A DNA stretch of 64,000 nt from Streptomyces sp. NRRL B-1347 (GTDB lineage Bacteria; Actinomycetota; Actinomycetes; Streptomycetales; Streptomycetaceae), in contig NZ_JOJM01000008.1 of assembly GCF_000720325.1 (NCBI RefSeq), positions 62,001-126,000 on the forward strand, written 5' to 3'. The notes beneath the pieces were generated by a model. It was not told the DNA's origin and did no database searches. It saw nothing but the letters and a program-made list of their open reading frames with translations. The position numbers and the translations under genes were made by a program. This document shows positions 40,477 through 49,138 of this stretch, piece by piece. The stretch's first letter is position 1. Each line of letters opens with the position of its first letter.

Positions 40477-41460
40477 TCAGCGCCCGGTTCCGTCCACCGC
40501 CGCGCTGAGCCTGCGCCCCAGTTCCCGTACCCGGGACACCAGCTCGTCGGGTCCGTGCACGGTGAAGTCGCAGGCGACCCAGACGAGGCGGCCCGCCACC
40601 CACTCCACGGGCTCGGTCACCGTCCCGCGCAGCCGGCAGCGGTCGTCGCCGACCGCGACCAGCTCACCGAGCGCCGCGGGCAGCCGCCCCCGCACCCGAT
40701 ACAGCGGAGCGTGGAACTCCACGTCCACCTCGTACGCCGAGGTCTCCGGCCGCCGGGCGAGCACGCTCTGCCGCACATAGGCGTCCGCGCTCCCGCCCGG
40801 CAGCATCCGCGGCGCGAACCGCACCGCCGTGGCGAACGGCTCCGACACCCGGTCCACCCGGAAGGTGCGCCAGTCCTGCCGCTCCAGGTCGAACGCGACC
40901 AGGTACCAGCGCCGCCCCGTGGACACCAGGCGGTGCGGCTCGGTGAGGCGCCGCGACGGGGTGCCGTCCTTGGCCTCGTAGGCGAACCGCAGCTGCTCGT
41001 GCGCGGCCGTCGCCGACGCGATCACCGTCAGCGTCTCCGGCGCGATCCGCGCCCCGTCCCCGCTGGTCAGCGACATCGTCGCGGCGCCGAGCGCGGACAC
41101 CCGGTGGCGCAGCCGGGACGGCAGGACCTGCTCCAGCTTGGCGAGCGCCCGCACCGACGCCTCCTCGACGCCCTCGACGGCGTGCCCGGCCCCGGCGCGC
41201 AGCCCCACCGCGATGGCCACGGCCTCCTCGTCGTCCAGGACGAGCGGCGGCATCGCCTTGCCCGCGACGAGCCGGTAGCCGCCGCTCGCGCCCTGCGTCG
41301 CCCGCACGGGATAGCCGAGCTCCCGCAGCCGGTCGACGTCCCTGCGCACCGTGCGGCGCGAGACCCCGAGCCGGTCGGAGAGCTCGCCGCCAGGCCACTC
41401 CCGCGGAGTCTGGAGCAGCGAGAGCAGCTGCAGGAGTCGTGCCGGTGTGTCCGTGGTCAT
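40477..41460 (-). CDS. YafY/DeoR-type HTH regulator with WYL domain
   Basis: 327 residues. N-terminal HTH_11 (RLLQLLSLLQTP, LGVSRRTVRRDVDRLRELGY), then a WYL domain (about 140-225: RRLTEPHRLVSTGRRWYLVA) and a WCX-like C-terminus. Divergent from the DHA2 pump at 41626, with tandem repeats between them, so it probably regulates the pump in response to a ligand. Confidence 0.88.
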   Translation of the reverse strand: MTTDTPARLLQLLSLLQTPREWPGGELSDRLGVSRRTVRRDVDRLRELGYPVRATQGASGGYRLVAGKAMPPLVLDDEEAVAIAVGLRAGAGHAVEGVEEASVRALAKLEQVLPSRLRHRVSALGAATMSLTSGDGARIAPETLTVIASATAAHEQLRFAYEAKDGTPSRRLTEPHRLVSTGRRWYLVAFDLERQDWRTFRVDRVSEPFATAVRFAPRMLPGGSADAYVRQSVLARRPETSAYEVDVEFHAPLYRVRGRLPAALGELVAVGDDRCRLRGTVTEPVEWVAGRLVWVACDFTVHGPDELVSRVRELGRRLSAAVDGTGR

Positions 41461-41490
41461 GGGGCCTCCCGCCGCCGAGGTCTGGCGTTC

Positions 41491-41542
41491 ACCGGAACCG
41501 ATTGCCGGAACCGACTGCCGGAATCGTTCGCCGGCACCGTTT
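41491..41542. repeat. four 13-bp tandem repeats in the WYL-MFS divergent region
   Basis: Units at 41491, 41504, 41517 and 41530 follow CCGGAACCGATTG with one to three changes each. The array is about 90 bp before the MFS start and 30 bp from the regulator start, a natural place for cooperative regulator binding. Confidence 0.7.
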
Positions 41543-41586
41543 GCCGGGAACTCCGCCGAGAACGGGACCCATGATCCCGCAGAACT

Positions 41587-41598
41587 AGGTCATGACCT
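41587..41598. promoter_or_regulatory. AGGTCATGACCT palindrome in the MFS promoter region
   Basis: A perfect 12-bp palindrome lies just upstream of a possible -10, TAGCCT (41613-41618). That -10 is placed seven bases before ATG 41626, so the transcript may be leaderless. The short palindrome CCTATAGG follows at 41601. Operator candidate. Confidence 0.45.
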
Positions 41599-41625
41599 GT
41601 CCTATAGGGCCTCTAGCCTGACGGC

Positions 41626-43158
41626 ATGACTTCTCCCAGCACCCCCACCGCGGCTGCTCCGTCCCCGGAGTCACCGTCCGACCGCCGTCGGTGGTTCGCC
41701 CTCGCGATCGTGATGACGGCCGCCTTCATGGACCTCGTCGACGTGACGATCGTGAACATCGCGATCCCCGCCATCCAGCGGGACGCGGGCGCCACGTTCA
41801 GCCAGATCCAGTGGATCACCGCCGGATACGCGCTCGCGCTCGGCGCGGGCCTCATCACCGGCGGACGGCTCGGCGACATCTACGGCCGCAAGAAGATATT
41901 CCTCATCGGCATCACCGGCTTCACCGTCGCCTCGGCGCTGTGCGGCTTCGCCGCGAACCCGGAGATGCTGGTCGCCTCGCGGATCCTGCAGGGCTCGATG
42001 GCCGCACTGATGGTGCCGCAGGTCCTGTCGATCGTGCACGCCACGTTCCCCGCGCACGAGCGCGGCAAGGTCTTCGGCCTGTTCGGCATGGTGGTGGGCC
42101 TCGGCGCGGTGTCCGGGCCGCTGCTCGGCGCGCTCCTGACGGAGTGGAACATCCTCGGCCTCGAATGGCGCCCGATCTTCCTGATCAACCTGCCGGTCGG
42201 CATCGCGGGCCTGCTGCTCGGGCGGAAGTTCATCACCGAGTCCAAGGCGCCGCGCGCGCTGCGGCTCGACCTCGTCGGCGTCGTCCTGGTCACCGCGGGC
42301 CTGCTGATGCTCCTGTACCCGCTGACGCGCGGCCGCGAGCTGGGCTGGCCGCTGTGGGGCTACGCGATGATGGCGGGCGCGGTCGTGGTGTTCGGCGTGC
42401 TCGTCGCGTACGAGCGGAACAAGGCGGCCAAGGACGGCTCGCCGCTCGTGGAGCTGTCCCTGTTCAAGGTGCGCAGCTTCGCCGCGGGCATCGCCGTGCA
42501 GACCGTGTTCGGCGTCTCGCTCGGCATCTTCTTCCTCGTCTGGACCATGTACATGCAGGTCGGCCTCGGCTGGAGCGAGTTGCGCGCGGGCCTGACCGGC
42601 GTGCCCTTCTCCATCGCCGTGTCCGTCGCCGCGGGCCTCTCCGTGCAGAAGCTGGTGCCGCGCTTCGGCCGCAAGGTCCTCCAGGCGGGCGCCCTGCTGA
42701 TGGCCGCGGGCGTCCTCATCTACATCTGGGAGTCCGGGCGGTACGGCGCGGACATCGAGCCCTGGCAGATGGCGCTCCCGCTCGTGGTGATGGGCCTCGG
42801 CATGGGCCTGATCGTGGCCCCGCTGACGGACGCGGTGCTCTCCGAGGTCCCGCGCGAGCACGCGGGCTCCGCGTCCGGCCTCATCAACACCGTCCAGCAG
42901 ATGGGCAACGCGCTCGGGCTCGGCCTGGTGTCCGTGGTCTTCTTCGGCGTCATGGACGAGAACGTGGTGCCGCAGCGGATCGCCGACGAGTTCGCCCACG
43001 GCTTCCAGAACGCCCTGTGGTGGGTCTTCGGCGTCCTGGTCGTCATCTTCCTCCTGATGCTGGGCCTCCCGCGCAAGCCCGCCCAGCACGTGGAGGGCGC
43101 CGAGTCCGTCGACACCGTGGAGAAGGCCCCGGCCCGCGAACCGGCCCTCACGAGCTGA
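41626..43158 (+). CDS. DHA2-family MFS transporter
   Basis: 510 residues, 14 predicted helices. Signature elements: FMDLVDVTIVNIAIPAIQ in helix 1, GGRLGDIYGRKKIF (motif A) and GLGAVSGPLLGALL (motif C of drug antiporters). The C-terminal tail is acidic and soluble. No ribosome site is evident before ATG 41626, in line with a leaderless start. Probably an export pump controlled by the divergent WYL regulator; substrate unknown. Confidence 0.92.
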   Translation: MTSPSTPTAAAPSPESPSDRRRWFALAIVMTAAFMDLVDVTIVNIAIPAIQRDAGATFSQIQWITAGYALALGAGLITGGRLGDIYGRKKIFLIGITGFTVASALCGFAANPEMLVASRILQGSMAALMVPQVLSIVHATFPAHERGKVFGLFGMVVGLGAVSGPLLGALLTEWNILGLEWRPIFLINLPVGIAGLLLGRKFITESKAPRALRLDLVGVVLVTAGLLMLLYPLTRGRELGWPLWGYAMMAGAVVVFGVLVAYERNKAAKDGSPLVELSLFKVRSFAAGIAVQTVFGVSLGIFFLVWTMYMQVGLGWSELRAGLTGVPFSIAVSVAAGLSVQKLVPRFGRKVLQAGALLMAAGVLIYIWESGRYGADIEPWQMALPLVVMGLGMGLIVAPLTDAVLSEVPREHAGSASGLINTVQQMGNALGLGLVSVVFFGVMDENVVPQRIADEFAHGFQNALWWVFGVLVVIFLLMLGLPRKPAQHVEGAESVDTVEKAPAREPALTS

Positions 43159-43218
43159 CGCGACCGTCCCCCCGCTGTGGGCACAGCCCCACGTGCCGCC
43201 GCGCAACCGTTCAACCCA

Positions 43219-43261
43219 GGCCCCGCCAGGCCGCCCCCCCCAGGGAGGGCCAGGCGGGGCC
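43219..43261 (+). terminator. 14-bp hairpin between MFS and fruR
   Basis: Arms GGCCCCGCCAGGCC (43219-43232) and GGCCAGGCGGGGCC (43248-43261) pair at 13 of 14 positions. The 3' arm runs into the first copy of the fru-operon repeat. Confidence 0.65.
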
Positions 43262-43299
43262 CGTTTGCATCCAAGCGAGGCCCGTTTGCGCCCGAGTGA
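43258..43299. promoter_or_regulatory. two 21-bp direct repeats upstream of fruR (operator candidate)
   Basis: GGCCCGTTTGC occurs at 43258 and 43279, exactly 21 bp apart (two helical turns), with the similar continuations ATCCAAGCGA and GCCCGAGTGA. The position, 90-130 bp before fruR, fits autoregulation by this DeoR-type repressor. Confidence 0.6.
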
Positions 43300-43388
43300 T
43301 GCCCGATCCTGTTTACTTCCGGCCGGAGGCTCCGTACGATCCAAAGGAACCCACACATCCGGGCACAAACGCAGGAGGCCCCCGAGCC

Positions 43389-44156
43389 ATGTACGCGCCA
43401 GAGCGCCAGCAGGAGATCCTGCGCCTGGCAAGAGAGGGCGGCCGCGTCGACGTCCTCTCGCTCGCCACCGAGTTCCAGGTCACCGCCGAGACCATCCGCC
43501 GCGACCTGAAGGCCCTGGACCGCGCGGGCCTCCTCCGCCGGGTGCACGGCGGCGCCATCCCGGCGGGCCGTCTGGACTTCGAGCCGGACCTCGCGGAGCG
43601 CGAGGGCACCGCCGCCGACGAGAAGGACCGCATCGCCCGCGCCGCCCTCACCGAGCTCCCCGCCGACGGCACCGGCACGGTCATCCTCGACGCGGGCTCC
43701 ACCGTCGCCCGCCTGGCCGCGCAGCTCCCCCTGGAGTCCGCCCTCACCGCGGTCACCCACAGCCTCCCCACCGCCGCCCGCCTCGCCGACCACCCGGGCA
43801 TCCAGCTCCACCTGGTCGGCGGCCGCGTCCGGCACCGCACCCGGGCCGCCGTGGACGCCTGGTCCCTGCGCGCGTACGCGGAGATCCGCGCCGACGTCCT
43901 CTTCCTCGCCGCGAACGGCTTCTCCGCCGCACACGGACTGACCACCCCGGACCTCGCCGAGGCCGCCGTCAAGCGCGCCGCCGTCGCCGCGGCCCGCCGC
44001 GTCGTACTGCTCGCCGACAGCGGCAAGTACGGCCAGGAGCACTTCGCCCGCTTCGGCGACCTCACCGACGTGGACCTGCTGATCACGGACACGGGCCTCA
44101 GCCCCGACGACGCCGCCGCCATCGAGCGCGCGGGCACGGAAGTGGTGCGCGCATGA
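43389..44156 (+). CDS. fruR: DeoR-family repressor of the fructose operon
   Basis: 255 residues. N-terminal DeoR HTH (ERQQEILRLAREGGRVDVLS, then VTAETIRRDLKALDRAGLLR and VHGGA), followed by a DeoRC sugar-phosphate sensing domain with DAGSTVARLA, HRTRAAVDAW and LLADSGKYGQ. AGGAGG precedes ATG 43389. Its stop overlaps the fruK start (ATGA), and it lies first in the fruRKA operon. The effector is expected to be fructose-1-phosphate or fructose-1,6-bisphosphate. Confidence 0.92.
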   Translation: MYAPERQQEILRLAREGGRVDVLSLATEFQVTAETIRRDLKALDRAGLLRRVHGGAIPAGRLDFEPDLAEREGTAADEKDRIARAALTELPADGTGTVILDAGSTVARLAAQLPLESALTAVTHSLPTAARLADHPGIQLHLVGGRVRHRTRAAVDAWSLRAYAEIRADVLFLAANGFSAAHGLTTPDLAEAAVKRAAVAAARRVVLLADSGKYGQEHFARFGDLTDVDLLITDTGLSPDDAAAIERAGTEVVRA

Positions 44157-45100
44157 TCCTCACCGTCACCCCGAACCCCTCTCTCGACCGCGCCTACGAG
44201 GTCCCCGCCCTCACCCGCGGCGCCGTCGTCCGCGCCACCGGCGACCGCATGGACCCGGGCGGCAAGGGAGTCAACGTCTCGCGCGCGGCCGCCGCCGCGG
44301 GCGTCCGCACCCTCGCCGTCCTCCCGCTCGGCGGCGCCCCGGGCGCCCTCGTCGCCCAGCTCCTCGACGAACAGGGCATCGCCGTCGCCCCGGTCCGCAT
44401 CGCCGGCCCCACCCGTTCCAACATCTCCGTCGCCGAACCGGACGGCACCCTCACGAAGATCAACGCCCCGGGCCCCGAACTCACCGCGGAGGAGAGCGAG
44501 TCCCTGCTCACCACCGTCGCCGCGCACTCCGCCGACGCCGACTGGATCGCCTGCTGCGGCAGCCTCCCGCGCGGCCTCGCCCCGTCCTGGTACGCGGACC
44601 TGACCGAGCGCTGCCACGCCGCCGGGGCCCGGATCGCCCTGGACACCTCGGGCCCGGCCCTCCTCGCCGCCCTCCCCGGCCGCCCGGACGTCGTCAAGCC
44701 GAACGCCGCGGAGCTCGCGGAAGCCGTCGGCCGCCCCCTCGCCACCGTCGGCGACGCCCTCAAGGCCGCCGACGAGCTGCGCGAGCGCGGCGCCCGCGCC
44801 GTCCTCGCCAGCCTCGGAGCCGACGGCCAGCTCCTCGTCGACGACTCCGGCACGTACTTCGGGCACGCCCGCGTCGACGTCGTACGCAGTGACGTGGGTG
44901 CGGGCGACAGCTCCCTCGCCGGGTTCCTCGTCGCGGGCGGCACCGGGCCGCGCGCGCTCGCCGCCGCCGTCGCGCACGGCGCCGCCGCCGTCCAGCTCCC
45001 CGGCAGCCTCATGCCCGCCCCGGCCGACCTCGTGCCGGACGCCGTCACCGTCACCGACCGGGTCCCGCTCGACCTCGCCCTGACCGAGCCCGCCGCCTGA
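44153..45100 (+). CDS. fruK: 1-phosphofructokinase
   Basis: 315-residue PfkB-family kinase that phosphorylates fructose-1-phosphate, the PTS product, to fructose-1,6-bisphosphate. Visible: ILTVTPNPSLDRAYEV, the sugar-binding GGKGVNVSRAAAA, VKPNAAEL and a C-terminal anion-hole region VGAGDSSLAGF with catalytic Asp. Coupled to fruR upstream; 86 bp before fruA. Confidence 0.94.
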   Translation: MILTVTPNPSLDRAYEVPALTRGAVVRATGDRMDPGGKGVNVSRAAAAAGVRTLAVLPLGGAPGALVAQLLDEQGIAVAPVRIAGPTRSNISVAEPDGTLTKINAPGPELTAEESESLLTTVAAHSADADWIACCGSLPRGLAPSWYADLTERCHAAGARIALDTSGPALLAALPGRPDVVKPNAAELAEAVGRPLATVGDALKAADELRERGARAVLASLGADGQLLVDDSGTYFGHARVDVVRSDVGAGDSSLAGFLVAGGTGPRALAAAVAHGAAAVQLPGSLMPAPADLVPDAVTVTDRVPLDLALTEPAA

Positions 45101-45186
45101 CCCCTGAGCCCTGAGCCCGTCCCTCCCCGTTCCCCGTTCCCCCTTCGCCCGTGTCCCCGGGCCGTCCGCGCGCAAAGGAGCCCGCG

Positions 45187-47262
45187 ATGAGCGAGAACCA
45201 CGCCATGATCACCGCGGAGTTGGTCGATCTCGACCTCGACAGGGCCGCCGACACCAAGGAGGCGGCGGCCCGCGCCCTCGCCGAACGCATGGTGGCCCTC
45301 GGCCGCGTCACCGACCTGGACGGCTTCCTCGCCGACGTGGCCGCCCGCGAGGCCCAGATGCCCACCGGCCTCGACGGCGGCATCGGCATCCCGCACTGCC
45401 GCAGCGCCCACGTCACCGAGCCCACCCTGGCCTTCGGCCGCAGCGCGCGCGGCATCGACTTCGGCGCCCCCGACGGCCCCGCCGACCTCGTCTTCCTCAT
45501 CGCGGCCCCCACCGGCGCGGACGACGCCCACCTGACGATCCTGTCGTCCCTGGCCCGGCAGCTGATGGACGCCGAGTTCACGAGCGCCCTGCGCGCGGCG
45601 ACGGACGCGGAGCGGGCGGCGGCACTGATCCGCGGCGACGAGGCCGTACCCGCCCAAGAGACGGCGGTCGTACCCGCCGAAGGCACGGCAGCCGTATCCG
45701 CCGAAGACACGGCGGTCGTATCCACCGAAGACACGGCCCCCGGCGCCGAGCGGCCGGACCCCCGGGCGGAGGGCGGCACCGAGCGCTTCCGCATCGTCGC
45801 CGTCACCTCCTGCCCCACCGGCATCGCCCACACCTACATGGCCGCCGAGGCACTGGAGAACGCCGCCCGCGAGGCGGGCGTGGACCTCACCGTCGAAACC
45901 CAGGGCTCCGCTGGCTTCACCCGCCTCGACGCCGAGACCGTCCGGCGGGCCGACGCGGTGATCTTCGCCCACGACGTCGCCGTACGGGACAAGCGCCGCT
46001 TCGCGGGCAAGCCCACCGTCGACGTGGGCGTCAAGGCGGGCATCAACCGCCCCGCCGAACTCATCGCGGAGGCCCGGGAGAAGGCCGCCCGCGGCGACGT
46101 CACGACCCCGGCGGGCCCGAGCCCCGTGGACAACACGGGCGAGAGCGACGACAGTTACGCCACCAAACTGCGCACCTGGCTGATGTCCGGCGTCAGCTAC
46201 ATGGTGCCGTTCGTCGCCGCGGGCGGCCTCCTCATCGCGCTCGGCTTCGCCATCGGCGGCTGGAAGATAGACAAGGCCCCGTCCGTCGCGGAGCACTTCG
46301 TCTGGACCGACCACACCAGCTGGGCGGCCCTGCTCTTCCAGACCGGCGGCCTCGCCTTCGCCTTCCTGGTGCCCGTCCTCGCGGGCTACATCGCGTACGG
46401 CATGGCCGACCGGCCGGGTCTCGTACCGGGCTTCGTCGGCGGTTCGGTCGCCGTCACCATCGAGGCGGGCTTCCTCGGCGGCCTCGCGGCCGGTCTGCTC
46501 GCGGGCGCCGTGGTCATGGGCATCCAGCGGATCCGCATCCCCGCCGTGCTGCGCGGCATCATGCCGGTGGTGGTGATCCCGCTGATCTCCGCGGCGGTCG
46601 TCGGCTTCCTGATGTTCCTCGTCGTCGGCAAGCCCATCGCCTCGCTGCAGGGCGCCCTGACCGACTGGCTGGAGGGCCTGTCCGGTGCCAACGCCGTCGT
46701 CCTGGGCGTGATCCTCGGCCTGATGATGTGCTTCGACCTCGGCGGCCCGCTCAACAAGGTCGCGTACGCCTTCGCCGTCGGCGGCCTCACCCACCCCACC
46801 GACGGCTCGCTGAAGGTGATGGCCGCCGTGATGGCGGCGGGCATGGTGCCGCCGCTCGCCATGGCGCTCGCGACGACCGTCCGGGGCCGCCTGTTCACCA
46901 GGACCGAGCGGGAGAACGGCAAGGCCGCCTGGTTCCTCGGCGCCTCCTTCATCACCGAGGGTGCGATCCCGTTCGCGGCCGCCGACCCGCTGCGGGTCAT
47001 CCCCGCGTCGATGGCGGGCGGCGCCGTCACGGGTGCCCTGTCGATGGCTTTCGACTGCACGCTGCGCGCCCCGCACGGCGGTGCCTTCGTGGTGCCGCTG
47101 ATCGGTCAGCCGCTGCTGTACCTGCTGGCCATCGCCGCGGGCGTGTGCGTGTCGACGGCCGTGGTGGTGCTGCTCAAGAGCGCCCGGAAGACGCCCCTGG
47201 CCCCCGGGCAGGACGCGGCGGACGCCACCGCGGACGCGTCACCGGTTCCGGCCGCCGTCTGA
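45187..47262 (+). CDS. fruA: PTS fructose transporter IIABC
   Basis: 691 residues combining all three fructose PTS domains. IIA (1-150) has phospho-His H70 in IGIPHCRS; IIB (~200-300) has phospho-Cys C209 in TSCPTGIAHT; IIC (~325-670) has about nine to ten hydrophobic segments with GGPLNKVAYAF and ITEGAIPFAAADP. Between IIA and IIB lies an unusual Glu/Thr/Ala/Val-rich linker made of 8-residue repeats. AAAGGAG precedes ATG 45187. Imports and phosphorylates fructose to fructose-1-phosphate for FruK. Confidence 0.95.
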   Translation: MSENHAMITAELVDLDLDRAADTKEAAARALAERMVALGRVTDLDGFLADVAAREAQMPTGLDGGIGIPHCRSAHVTEPTLAFGRSARGIDFGAPDGPADLVFLIAAPTGADDAHLTILSSLARQLMDAEFTSALRAATDAERAAALIRGDEAVPAQETAVVPAEGTAAVSAEDTAVVSTEDTAPGAERPDPRAEGGTERFRIVAVTSCPTGIAHTYMAAEALENAAREAGVDLTVETQGSAGFTRLDAETVRRADAVIFAHDVAVRDKRRFAGKPTVDVGVKAGINRPAELIAEAREKAARGDVTTPAGPSPVDNTGESDDSYATKLRTWLMSGVSYMVPFVAAGGLLIALGFAIGGWKIDKAPSVAEHFVWTDHTSWAALLFQTGGLAFAFLVPVLAGYIAYGMADRPGLVPGFVGGSVAVTIEAGFLGGLAAGLLAGAVVMGIQRIRIPAVLRGIMPVVVIPLISAAVVGFLMFLVVGKPIASLQGALTDWLEGLSGANAVVLGVILGLMMCFDLGGPLNKVAYAFAVGGLTHPTDGSLKVMAAVMAAGMVPPLAMALATTVRGRLFTRTERENGKAAWFLGASFITEGAIPFAAADPLRVIPASMAGGAVTGALSMAFDCTLRAPHGGAFVVPLIGQPLLYLLAIAAGVCVSTAVVVLLKSARKTPLAPGQDAADATADASPVPAAV
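45658..45729 (+). repeat. 24-bp tandem repeats in the fruA IIA-IIB linker
   Basis: Three in-frame 24-bp units (45658, 45682, 45706), plus a partial fourth, encode ETAVVPAE-like octapeptides. Confidence 0.85.
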
Positions 47263-47356
47263 CCGGACGTTCCCGGGCCCCCTCCTGGTGGGCATACTGC
47301 TGGTACTGCGTGCGGCATGGGCGCCCGGGACACGGGCCACACCCGTGGGGGCCACC

Positions 47357-47749
47357 GTGAGTCAGCTTCAGCAGAGCCACCTCAGCAGCCTGCTCGGCAT
47401 GGTCGTCGAACTCACCGAGCAGGCGCGGGCGAGCCTTGAGCGGCCCACGGAGGCCGACCGCGTCTTCCTCGCCGTCTACTCCGGCTTCCTCATCGAGACC
47501 GGCGCGGGCATCCGCTGGCTCCTCGAACCCTCCCTGATCGAGCACGCCACGCACGTCGTCCGCCGCCAGGCCCCCGCCGCCAGCCCCGCCCGCACCGACG
47601 TCGCCGCCCGGCTGCTCGCGACCCTGTGGGCGTCCTGCCTGCTCGCGGGCATCGACACCGAGGACTGGGACCTCGAAGCCCCCGAACTCCCCGCGATCTG
47701 TGTCCGGATGGCGGGCCTGGTCACCGGCGAGCGCGAACCGGAATCCTGA
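47357..47749 (+). CDS. hypothetical helical protein
   Basis: 130 residues from GTG 47357 after GGGGG. Predicted largely alpha-helical with a hydrophobic middle (VFLAVYSGFLIETGAGIRWL) and a moderately hydrophobic segment LLATLWASCLLAG. No recognised domain. ORF quality is supported by third-base G+C bias. Start could be further upstream (ATG-like 47288) but has no ribosome site there. Confidence 0.65.
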   Translation: MSQLQQSHLSSLLGMVVELTEQARASLERPTEADRVFLAVYSGFLIETGAGIRWLLEPSLIEHATHVVRRQAPAASPARTDVAARLLATLWASCLLAGIDTEDWDLEAPELPAICVRMAGLVTGEREPES

Positions 47750-47850
47750 AGGCCGGATCCGCCCCGCCCGATGGGAGATGCGTCACTTCAAGGCCAAAGT
47801 CCCATAAACGCCCCTGTTGTTAGGCTGGCGGCTGTTGTCTACTGAGCGGC

Positions 47851-48102
47851 ATGTTCGACGGTGCTTCGATCGTTCAGCAGACAAGTGTGGCGCTGTTCGC
47901 CGCCGTGACCACCCTCTGGGCCGTGACCTTCCTGCGCGTACGACGCAGCCGGGAGGCCGGACCGCAGACCTCGGGCGGCCCCGCGCTGAGCTCGCTGCCC
48001 GTCCAGTCGGGGCCGCCGGGCGCGGAGTCCGTGCAGCTGACGGCGGCCGAGCGGGCCGCGTTCGCCGGTCTGGTCCGGCAGTTCGGCAAGGGGCGCGACT
48101 AG
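47851..48102 (+). CDS. small single-pass membrane protein
   Basis: 83 residues. One N-terminal helix (SVALFAAVTTLWAVTFLRV) followed by a basic stop-transfer and a soluble tail ending AAFAGLVRQFGKGRD. TAGGCT (47822-47827) upstream of ATG 47851 is a candidate -10. Function unknown. Confidence 0.65.
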   Translation: MFDGASIVQQTSVALFAAVTTLWAVTFLRVRRSREAGPQTSGGPALSSLPVQSGPPGAESVQLTAAERAAFAGLVRQFGKGRD

Positions 48103-48160
48103 GGCCTGTCCGGGTCCTATGGGTCGGCCCCGGGCTTCGGCCCCGGGCGCGCCCGGATGG

Positions 48161-48934
48161 CTAGCGGCTGCGCGTCACCGGGAACGCCCGGGCCCGCCGC
48201 GCCATCGCCGCGCGGGCCGCGCGCTCGCTCACATACACCTCGCACATGTGGCGGCCGTCGGTCGTTGCCGTGTGCTCGACCTCCCACAGGCTGACTTCCG
48301 AGCCGTCGAAGAGCAGGAAGGCGTGCTCGTACAGTGAGAAGCCGAGCCTGGCTTCGCCGGTGAGGCCGGAGCGGCCGAAGGCCTGGGTGATCTGGTGGGC
48401 GAAGGCCGAACGCAGCAGGCGCGCCATGTCGTCCCCGGGGCGCTCACCGCCCGCCGGGTTCTCCGCGCGGCGCAGCAGCCTGCGCGCGTGGTCGGCCGAG
48501 TCGTCCGGCACGTATGTGTGCCGCGGTTCGTTCGCCGTGGTCAGCTGGAGGACGACGGGCAGGTCCCCGGCCGGGGTGTCGGGCGGCAGCGGCAGCCGGG
48601 CGGTGGCGACTCCGGCCTCCTCCTCGTCCAGATACAGCTCGTACTGGGCCTGGCTGCCGGGGCCCGCGTTGTGCACGAGCTCCCACAGGGTGAGCGCGCT
48701 GCCGTCGGCGAGCAGCCAGGTGTGGCGGTACGTCTCGCGGTGCAGGCCCGCGCTGTGGTGCGCGGAGTGCAGCGAACTGTCGTAGGCCAGGGATCGCTCC
48801 AGGCGCCGGACCGTGTCGTCCGGCAGGTCGAAGGAGTTCAGCGCGCGGCTGAGCAGTCGCTCGAGGTGCTCCTCTGGAGTCAGGGGCTCGGGCGACTCAG
48901 GTGGTTCGTACGCTGTCTCGTACGGAACGCTCAC
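48161..48934 (-). CDS. DUF6227-family protein
   Basis: 257 residues. GTG 48934 is preferred because CGGGAG precedes it and the N-terminus VSVPYETAYE fits the family as I recall it; ATGs at 48967 and 48985 are in frame upstream. Conserved-looking blocks: HLERLLSRALNSFDLPDD, HRETYRHTWLLADGS, LYEHAFLLFDGSEVSLWEVE, which appear twice in a loosely duplicated arrangement. Streptomyces-specific family with no assigned function. No signal or membrane segment. Confidence 0.75.
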   Translation of the reverse strand: MSVPYETAYEPPESPEPLTPEEHLERLLSRALNSFDLPDDTVRRLERSLAYDSSLHSAHHSAGLHRETYRHTWLLADGSALTLWELVHNAGPGSQAQYELYLDEEEAGVATARLPLPPDTPAGDLPVVLQLTTANEPRHTYVPDDSADHARRLLRRAENPAGGERPGDDMARLLRSAFAHQITQAFGRSGLTGEARLGFSLYEHAFLLFDGSEVSLWEVEHTATTDGRHMCEVYVSERAARAAMARRARAFPVTRSR

Positions 48935-49032
48935 GGATACTCCCGGATGCTTCCGGCGTTGCTGCATGTCACCTTGTGCGTGCATACCGTAGCCCCTGGG
49001 TCCGACATCATGTCCGGGAACAGGAAAACGAT

Positions 49033-49063
49033 CGAGCCGCACGGCAAGTTCCCGTGCGGCTCG
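49033..49063 (-). terminator. 12-bp hairpin after the L,D-transpeptidase gene
   Basis: CGAGCCGCACGG (49033-49044) pairs with CCGTGCGGCTCG (49052-49063), 7-nt loop. Read on the minus strand, a short T-run (TCGTTTTCC) follows, so this is a classic intrinsic terminator. Confidence 0.85.
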
Positions 49064-49138
49064 CTCCGTTGGCGCCCCGAATGCGCCCTTCGGGACGCCA
49101 TGCGCGCCCCTTTTGTGGCGGTGTCGGTCAGTCCCGCG

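Noticed and set aside
41491..41542. CRISPR-like array
   Set aside because: Contiguous 13-bp repeats without spacers or cas genes; same reasoning for the repeats at 8879, 45658, 54964 and 57963.
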